From Cryptomeria japonica (lineage: Eukaryota; Streptophyta; Pinopsida; Cupressales; Cupressaceae): a stretch of DNA of 64,000 bases. A program made the position numbers and the translations under genes. The stretch is from NCBI RefSeq assembly GCF_030272615.1, contig NC_081414.1:308307164-308371163 (forward strand), given 5' to 3'. The notes below the pieces were generated by a model. That model worked only from the letters and a program-made list of their open reading frames with translations. It was not told the origin of the DNA and searched no databases. Positions 57,841 through 64,000 of the stretch are shown here, one piece after another; the stretch's first letter is position 1, and every line of letters starts with the position of its first letter.

Positions 57841-59663
57841 CTATCAAAGAAATTCTCTATGGACGAGGTTAAATCTGTCCTTATGAATATGAATCCCGAC
57901 ATGACCCTGGGCTCGGATGGCTTCCCTACTAGATTTTTCCAAAAATGTTGGGGTTTTATGGGGATAGATATCACAGGCACCTTAGAAGGTATTAGGAACT
58001 CTGGTAAGATTCTCAAAGAAATCAACAATACCTTCTTAGCTCTCATCCCCAAAAAAGAGAATCTTGAAAGCTTTAATGACTTCAGACCAATAGCCCTTTG
58101 TAATACTCTGTACAAACTCTTAACCAAAACCCTAGCAGCCAGACTCTAGAATCTTCTCCCCATTATCATTATTGAAGAACAAACTAGCTTCATAGCAGAT
58201 AGATCAATCTATGATGGGGTTATTATAGCCCAAGAGGCCATTCATTCAGTCCAGCTCAACAGGGCCCCACGTATGCTAGTCAAATTAGACATAAGAAAAG
58301 CTTATGACAAAGTTGATTGGCGCTTCCTATGCAAATGTTTGGAGGCCTTTGGATTTTCCAAATCCTGGATCAACCTAATCTTTGAATGTATATCCACCCC
58401 CAAATTCTCGGTCTTGGTTAATGGTTCCCCGGAAGGTTTCTTCAACAGCTCAAGAGGGCTCAAGCAAGGAGATCCTATGTCCCCCTTCCTATTCATCATC
58501 ATGGCTGAAGTCCTAGGTAGATCCATCTCTAAGGCCAAAGAGGAAGGTGGGATCCAAGGAATCCCCATTACCAGTGGCCTCCCACCCTTTACCCACCAGC
58601 AATTTGTTGACGACACGATGCTTTTTAGGCAGGGAAGTGTAAGAGAAGCGAGCGCCTTCAAAGACATCCTTAATTCCTATATGCTAGCCTCAGTTCAAGA
58701 GGTGAATCTGGCTAAGTCTATCATTTTCATGTTCAACATAGACCCCTCCTTAGGAAAAGTGATCAACAATGTCTTGGAGATTAGTGAAGGAACTCTTCCT
58801 TGCAAATACCTAGGCATTCCCCTTAATAAGGGTAGAAGACCCTCAAAATTATGGGACAATGTGGTGGATAAAATCAAGTCTAGGATTAACACTTGGAAAG
58901 GAAAATGGCTCTCATCTGTAGGTAGAGAAACCTTGGTTAGATCGGTCTTGTCAGCTATGCCCATTTACCAGCTCTCCTGTCAACATTTATCTTCTTCTAA
59001 ACTTGTAGAGCTCAATAAGCATCTCAGGACGTTCTTTTGGCAAGGGGATAATGATAATCATAAAATATTACTCATATCTTGGGACAAGATATGCAAACCT
59101 AAAGAAGAAGGAGGAGTCGGCATTAAAAACCTTCATGATCAGGGAAAAGCCTTGGGTACCAAGTTGGTCTAGAGGATGTTCAAAACCCCTCACCTCAAAT
59201 GGGCTTGCCTGTTGCACCACAAATACCTTAATGGAGGGAATCCTATCCAAATCTTTAGAGAAACTAACCCTCCTAGAGGGTCCTACCTATGGAATTTTAT
59301 GTTAGACTGGAGGAGGATTATCTCTGACATACTTACTTGGAACCTGGGGTCCGAGGATAAAGCTCTTTTCTGGTCGGATTCATGGGGTGGATATAAGGCT
59401 ATTGATAATATCCATGACTTTGGTGCTACTCGTATCCTTCTTAAATCTCATAGAGGTCCCCTGTTAAACAACTATATCTCCTCCTCAGAGGATGGGGCTA
59501 GTTGGCAGTGGATCGAGAAGGAAGATGAGGATATCCCGATAAGGGATAAACAAAAACTTATGGCAATTCTTAAATCAAGGAACATTGCCTTAGGTTAGAA
59601 TGAGGACAAGCTTGTCTGGGATGGCTCCCTAAGAGGAGAATACAACTCCAAGGATGGGTACTC
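57841..59663 (+). pseudogene. LINE ORF2, reverse transcriptase domain
   Basis: LGSDGFPTRFFQKCWGFMG, then ESFNDFRPIALCNTLYKLLT, a stop at 58147, TSFIADRSIYDGVIIAQEAI, VKLDIRKAYDKVDWRFL, SRGLKQGDPMSPFLFIIMAE and the catalytic FVDDTMLF (FADD in most plant L1 elements). CKYLGIPLNKGRRPSKLWD and WKGKWLSSVGRETLVRSVLS follow. Further stops are at 59170 and 59596. It is cut after YNSKDGYS by LTR Ra and resumes at 63911. Confidence 0.9.
59659..59663. repeat. target-site duplication of Ra (left copy)
   Basis: TACTC, repeated at 63911-63915. Confidence 0.85.
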
Positions 59664-62600
59664 TATAATGCCCCGTCAGGAAACCTCGAAGGGATAAGGC
59701 AAAACACAAGAATAGAGTGCAATAATTTTTTTTTAAAAAGTTACACCACATTAAGATACAACAAGATATCAAAGATTCAGAATTACATAGCGGAAGACAT
59801 CAACTAACACCTAAAGAGTTTCCCAATGAGATTACTTAAATTTCACAATTCACTTAACTCACACAATTAATCCAATAAGCTTATTATCTTAATAACGAGA
59901 TAATTCTTAATCAAGATAATTTCTTTCAAGAGATGGAAATATAATTCACAAGATAAGGTTCATCCATTAAGATTTATTCATACCTTACATTCAAGCTTTC
60001 CATAAAAATACAAGCCATACATCTAATAGTCTAACACACTAGAATTTCGTCATCCACATATGAGATCTTTTCAAGCATACTTAATTTCCTTAACAACAAT
60101 TGAATATATTCCATTACTCTAAGTTACATTCTTTCATATTCCAATTTATTGCATTTTAAAAGACGATTACATACATGCATCTACGATACATCTCATCTAA
60201 ACCACTTATGCATTCAATCAAAATGGCATTCAAGAAGGATTGCATATAAGCATTTAAAGTTAATTCCATCTTATCCACTTATACATTCTAACATAAGCTA
60301 CTCATACATGATAAAGTTGATTAAGGGAAACATAAGAGAATAACATCACATAACACCATAATGATCTCGGAGTTCACCCCTAAAGGGCTACATCTCCGGG
60401 TCTGCTCAACTGCAAGACCCCTCTGATAAATAATAAAGTTAAGAATACATGAGGTTACACCATTACAATCCGGCCATCAAGGCGAAACATAAACAATATA
60501 CAAACGACCACATCGGTCAATTAATACATAAACAATCCCTGAAAAGAAAAGGATCTAGCTGAACATAATCAAAGCTAATACAAAGGTCCATTGAAGCATC
60601 CACAAAACTGAGTCATCACCACCCAAGGTCTAACATGAAACCAAGTACTCACAAGGGTAAAGACAATAGGGCGACCCACAAAAGTGCTCCTAACAGGACA
60701 AAACGACAACACACTAGCGAACGTAGGGACAAGTGTCATCACACAACCTGGTATGGTTACCATGGCAGGTCTTCATAGGTCCCAGCCCCATACACTGGGT
60801 TACCCAGACAACCTAATCCGAGCCTCTGGCCCATCCAAGCTTCATGTGGACCCACACATCCTCTCGTGAAGACAAGGATGACGGTTTGCCATTTCAGGCC
60901 TTCTCACAGCATGTCGAGTCTATGTTAGCACTCGTCCCATGTGTGAGGCACATTTATCTTACTTAGAGATTACATCCTAATTTACTGATAGGTTATCACT
61001 TATTAGACTCACCTTTGATGGGTTACCCAGCAGCCACTTTGGGCGCGGCCCCCAATCAAAAGCCACTTTCCCATACGACACTAGACTAAACTCAGACGAA
61101 CTCAAAAACCAAGGAATACACATGGTCAGACGAACGGAGTTCAAAATGGAGAAATCCACCATTTGGTCAAACATGACTTCATACGAGGTGCACTGACAGA
61201 CGGTACTCTAACTAGAGACCTGACCGACTAAGGTCAACCACGAATCATCATTCGACACCCACGCAAAGGATATGACCAAACACGACACTACCACAAAACA
61301 ACAGTCAACTCAGAACCGAGCACTGAAATAGGTACCCCAAATCAATCCATACGATAGGGTCCTATCAAACAAACATGACTTGCCATTACATAAGCAAAAG
61401 CGAATACAAGAATTAAACTTGCATAGGTAATATTCAGCAGATACAATCTTTTACCAAATTGATTTAAACATTAAATGTCGATCAAGTTTTCTACATGATC
61501 TATAATAGATTGCAGTTATCTACCTCATTTAAATACAGGTTGTCCTTGATTTTCTAACTCTCTAAGGTTCATTGCATCGAACATACAAAAATACGCCATA
61601 ACGAGTTCTTTAACCAATTTCACAAGAATATAATTTAAACAACCATTAACCAATTAATTAAGATATTTAATCTTCAATTAACATCATCATTGACGTACTG
61701 GTTCAAAATAAATCCTACACATTTGTCTTTCCAGAACCAATTTACACTATACAGATCAAGGAAATATACATATTCAGGGAAGCCAAATAAAGAAAATCCA
61801 TTCCCAGATTAACAAATTGTTTCCTTGAGCATATAAAGAAAATTACAAAAATTAACTATTAATTAATGAATATATTTAATAATCTGCGATTGATTAAATA
61901 TAACAAATTAATAATTAATACCCAAGTGACAAATTAAGTATTTAATTACCAAAATATGCATTAAAATAAGATGAGTTTTGAATATTAACTATTGTATATT
62001 TTTTTTTAACATTATACAATAAATCAATAACAACTCATACTTGAATTTTAATTTAAATACCAATATTTATAATAATCAAAAAACTTAATTTAAAATATGA
62101 AACATTAAATAATATTAAAATAATATATATATATATATTTTTATAAAAAAAAAATACATTAAAAAAAACACTTTTTAAAAAAAAACTAAGCAACAAAAGC
62201 ATGTTGGGGAACTGGGCCCGTGCCCTAATCGCAGCGGCGCCGGACCTACGGCTCCCGCATAGGGACGCGCCGCTCCCTGCGGCCACCACGGGGGACGCGC
62301 CACTCCCTGCGGCCACTACGGTGGAGACGCAGAGTCTGCGGCCATCGCGAGGGTCGCAGCGAGCTGCGGCCTCCACCGGCTGCGAGCTGCGCGGGGAGAA
62401 AGGGGAAAAGGGGGAGGAGGAGGCGGGTGGAGCTCCGCTCCCCACCCTCCGAACCCCAACATAAAAAAATTATTTATTTTATTTTTTGCATAGTTCGAAA
62501 CTCTAAAAAGAAACGCCAACATGAATTTGACTATAAATTTCGATTTAATAAAGGTTCCGGTTTAAATGAAATATGTTTTGGTACCATATAATTTTTGATG

Positions 62601-63910
62601 GGTATACATCTCTCCAAACACAAATGGGTTTCAAACACCCAAGGTAAATTGAGGAAAAAAAAAAAAAAAAACCCAAAACCATTTTCCAGCAAAATCCATA
62701 TTGGACCAAAAGGAGCCATTTTCACCACAATGACGCAACCAAATTGTTTTCTTGAAGAACACAAGCAATAGCATAGATCTTAACCCATAAATCCAAAATC
62801 AAATCTAAAATTCAATTTTAAAAGATTGGATCTTTAACAACCAACATTTTGCTTTCAACCAACAGAGTATTTCCATGGCAACAAAATAAGGTAATTCCTA
62901 CCTCCATGCGCATTCCTGGAATAGCTTGAAGGAGAGCCCATCCTGCAAGATCTAGAAGAACTTCTTCCTCCCAAAACCCCCAAAACTTTCATTCCAACCC
63001 AAAAAATATATTTTCCAACAAAAATATCCATCCTCTAAAAATTTTCCAAAAATTTAGGTTATAAGGAAGAGTTGACCAAAATTCCATTTTTGGAATTAAA
63101 ATTTTTATTTAAAAATAATTCCCAAAATTACTATTTTCCAACTATATCAACAAATTAAATTGCTTTTCAATTCAAAATTGATTTTCTCACTCAACTGAAA
63201 TTTAACCTTTCTATATCAAAAATGCCAAAAGATTAAATTAATTCTATTGCAATTAAATTTAAATCTTTCTTTTTCAACAGCATATACAAAATGCATTTAA
63301 TATTCAAAATCAACCATTTAATTGAACTTACTCCCAATTTAAGACAAGCAATCCAATATCAACGATAATCGTATAACGAAATCCCGATTAATTTAGTCCA
63401 TTAATCTTTAATGCACAAACACATATTTAATCAAATTAACTACTAAGGACTAATTAATCAATTTAACCATACACACCAAGCACGCAAATCGAGAAAGTCA
63501 ACCAGACAGACAACTTGCAAAACCAACCAAAAAGGGAAAACCGACGACGACTGACGATGCTCACTTGAGCACGACTATGGTCAACTAGGGTCTTACGACC
63601 ACCTAATCCAACTCTAAGGATTAAAGAGGTACACTCAAACCTGCAAATCCAGGTGAAGATGAACCTCGCACTCATGCGGCATTGTACCTGAAATCTCCTG
63701 CAACCAAGAGTCATACATGCATACATATATAAACTTAATGAAAGCGTTAGCCCGATATTAATACCACGAAATAGGAACACTAAACAACTTGCATACAACT
63801 AGTGTGAAAACCACATCAACAACTATGCATTAAATCAAACATCTGACTATAATCATTGTATTAAGATAAACTAACCAAGATTAGAAATTGATTAGGGTAG
63901 GGGCACTACA
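59664..63910 (+). repeat. solo LTR Ra, 4.2 kb
   Basis: Starts TATAATGCCCCGTCAGG (probably TGTAATGCC with one change) and ends GGGGCACTACA, flanked by TACTC. No gag or pol motif lies within and no internal repeat pair is seen, so recombination between two LTRs is the likely origin. It is mostly AT-rich except for a 260-base GC island. It is related in its first ~170 bases to Rb. Confidence 0.8.
62202..62461. repeat. 260-base GC island with TGTTGGGG/CCCCAACA ends
   Basis: Roughly 70 percent GC or more in a region that is otherwise very AT-rich. It is bounded by the 8-base inverted ends TGTTGGGG and CCCCAACA. It contains an exact-period 30-base tandem duplication at 62261-62320 (GGGACGCGCC, then CTCCCTGCGGCC, in both). 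The CG dinucleotides are largely preserved. It could be a small inserted element or the promoter part of the LTR. No reliable ORF. Confidence 0.75.
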
Positions 63911-64000
63911 TACTCTCTCATCTTCAAATAATTTTTAAGAACTATGATTGAGCCTCCCTTGAAACTTTGCTGGGATAAATACTGTCTGCCTAAGGCAGGT
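63911..64000 (+). pseudogene. LINE ORF2 resumed after LTR Ra
   Basis: The frame continues from the left part when Ra and one TACTC are left out: LIFK, a stop, FLRTMIEPPLKLCWDKYCLP, then KAG. A segment ending W-K/D-x-x-C-LPKAG before the zinc-binding region is usual at this place in plant LINE ORF2. Confidence 0.75.

Larger units (their letters stand above)
54809..64000 (+). mobile_element. plant L1-type LINE, 3' end outside the window
   Basis: Non-LTR retrotransposon with ORF1 and ORF2 (endonuclease, reverse transcriptase) on the plus strand, interrupted by LTR Ra at 59664-63910 and resumed at 63911. The start is uncertain because the ORF1 frame is also open back to 54702, where the sequence looks like LTR Rb. 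The 3' end and poly(A) lie beyond the window. Confidence 0.88.

Noticed and set aside
60149-61174. Several 60-65 codon ORFs in LTR Ra
   Set aside because: Short, on both strands, no motif; they lie in a solo LTR.
62053-62522. Ala/Gly/Pro-rich ORFs on both strands of the GC island
   Set aside because: Open frames are expected in GC-rich DNA. The codons follow the 30-base repeat, and the frame runs on into AT-rich sequence with no domain.

Overview
This is repeat-dense plant nuclear DNA. It holds copia and Ty3/gypsy LTR retrotransposons, a plant LINE, solo LTRs and non-autonomous LTR elements, nearly all broken by stops or frameshifts and nested in one another. No intact host gene, tRNA, rRNA or CRISPR array is visible. 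A Tat-type gypsy element with two RNase H domains, an antisense plant mobile domain ORF, very long LTRs and deep nesting fit a large seed-plant genome. A gymnosperm is plausible but not proven.

Layout. (1) 1-2741: 3' half of a plus-strand copia element (B) with its 3' LTR, inserted into a minus-strand non-autonomous element N1 (2742-6298). (2) 7435-~13812: minus-strand gag-only element P with 2.1-2.2 kb LTRs, each carrying an array of 13 palindromes upstream of a TATA box. (3) 16356-19227: decayed plus-strand copia C (gag, protease, 3' LTR), cut by a second N-family element, N2. (4) N2 is split: its 3' LTR and the C-terminal part of its long ORF lie at 19228-21162, and the rest of the ORF at 49934-52481. 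The 28.8 kb between is an insertion flanked by CAACA duplications. It is a ~3.9 kb solo-LTR-like element L, which carries copia A (21855-29486, duplication TATAT) and gypsy G (32642-49909, duplication GTTAG). (5) 52482-~54808: an LTR (Rb) inserted in N2. (6) ~54809-64000: a LINE with ORF1 and ORF2, interrupted at 59664-63910 by a related 4.2 kb solo LTR (Ra, duplication TACTC).

The main novelty candidates are these. The N elements encode a long protein of unknown function ('ORFX', ~960 codons when the two N2 halves are read together) and no polymerase. The P LTRs have a palindrome array placed like an enhancer. Gypsy G has a 3' region with an antisense plant mobile domain ORF, a dispersed TCGTACGA motif shared with its leader, and tandem hairpins whose stems co-vary around a conserved 14-nt loop.

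Element limits rest on TG...CA-type ends, paired LTRs, primer-binding sites, polypurine tracts and target-site duplications read directly from the sequence. Family names rest on recognised protein motifs. No database search was possible.
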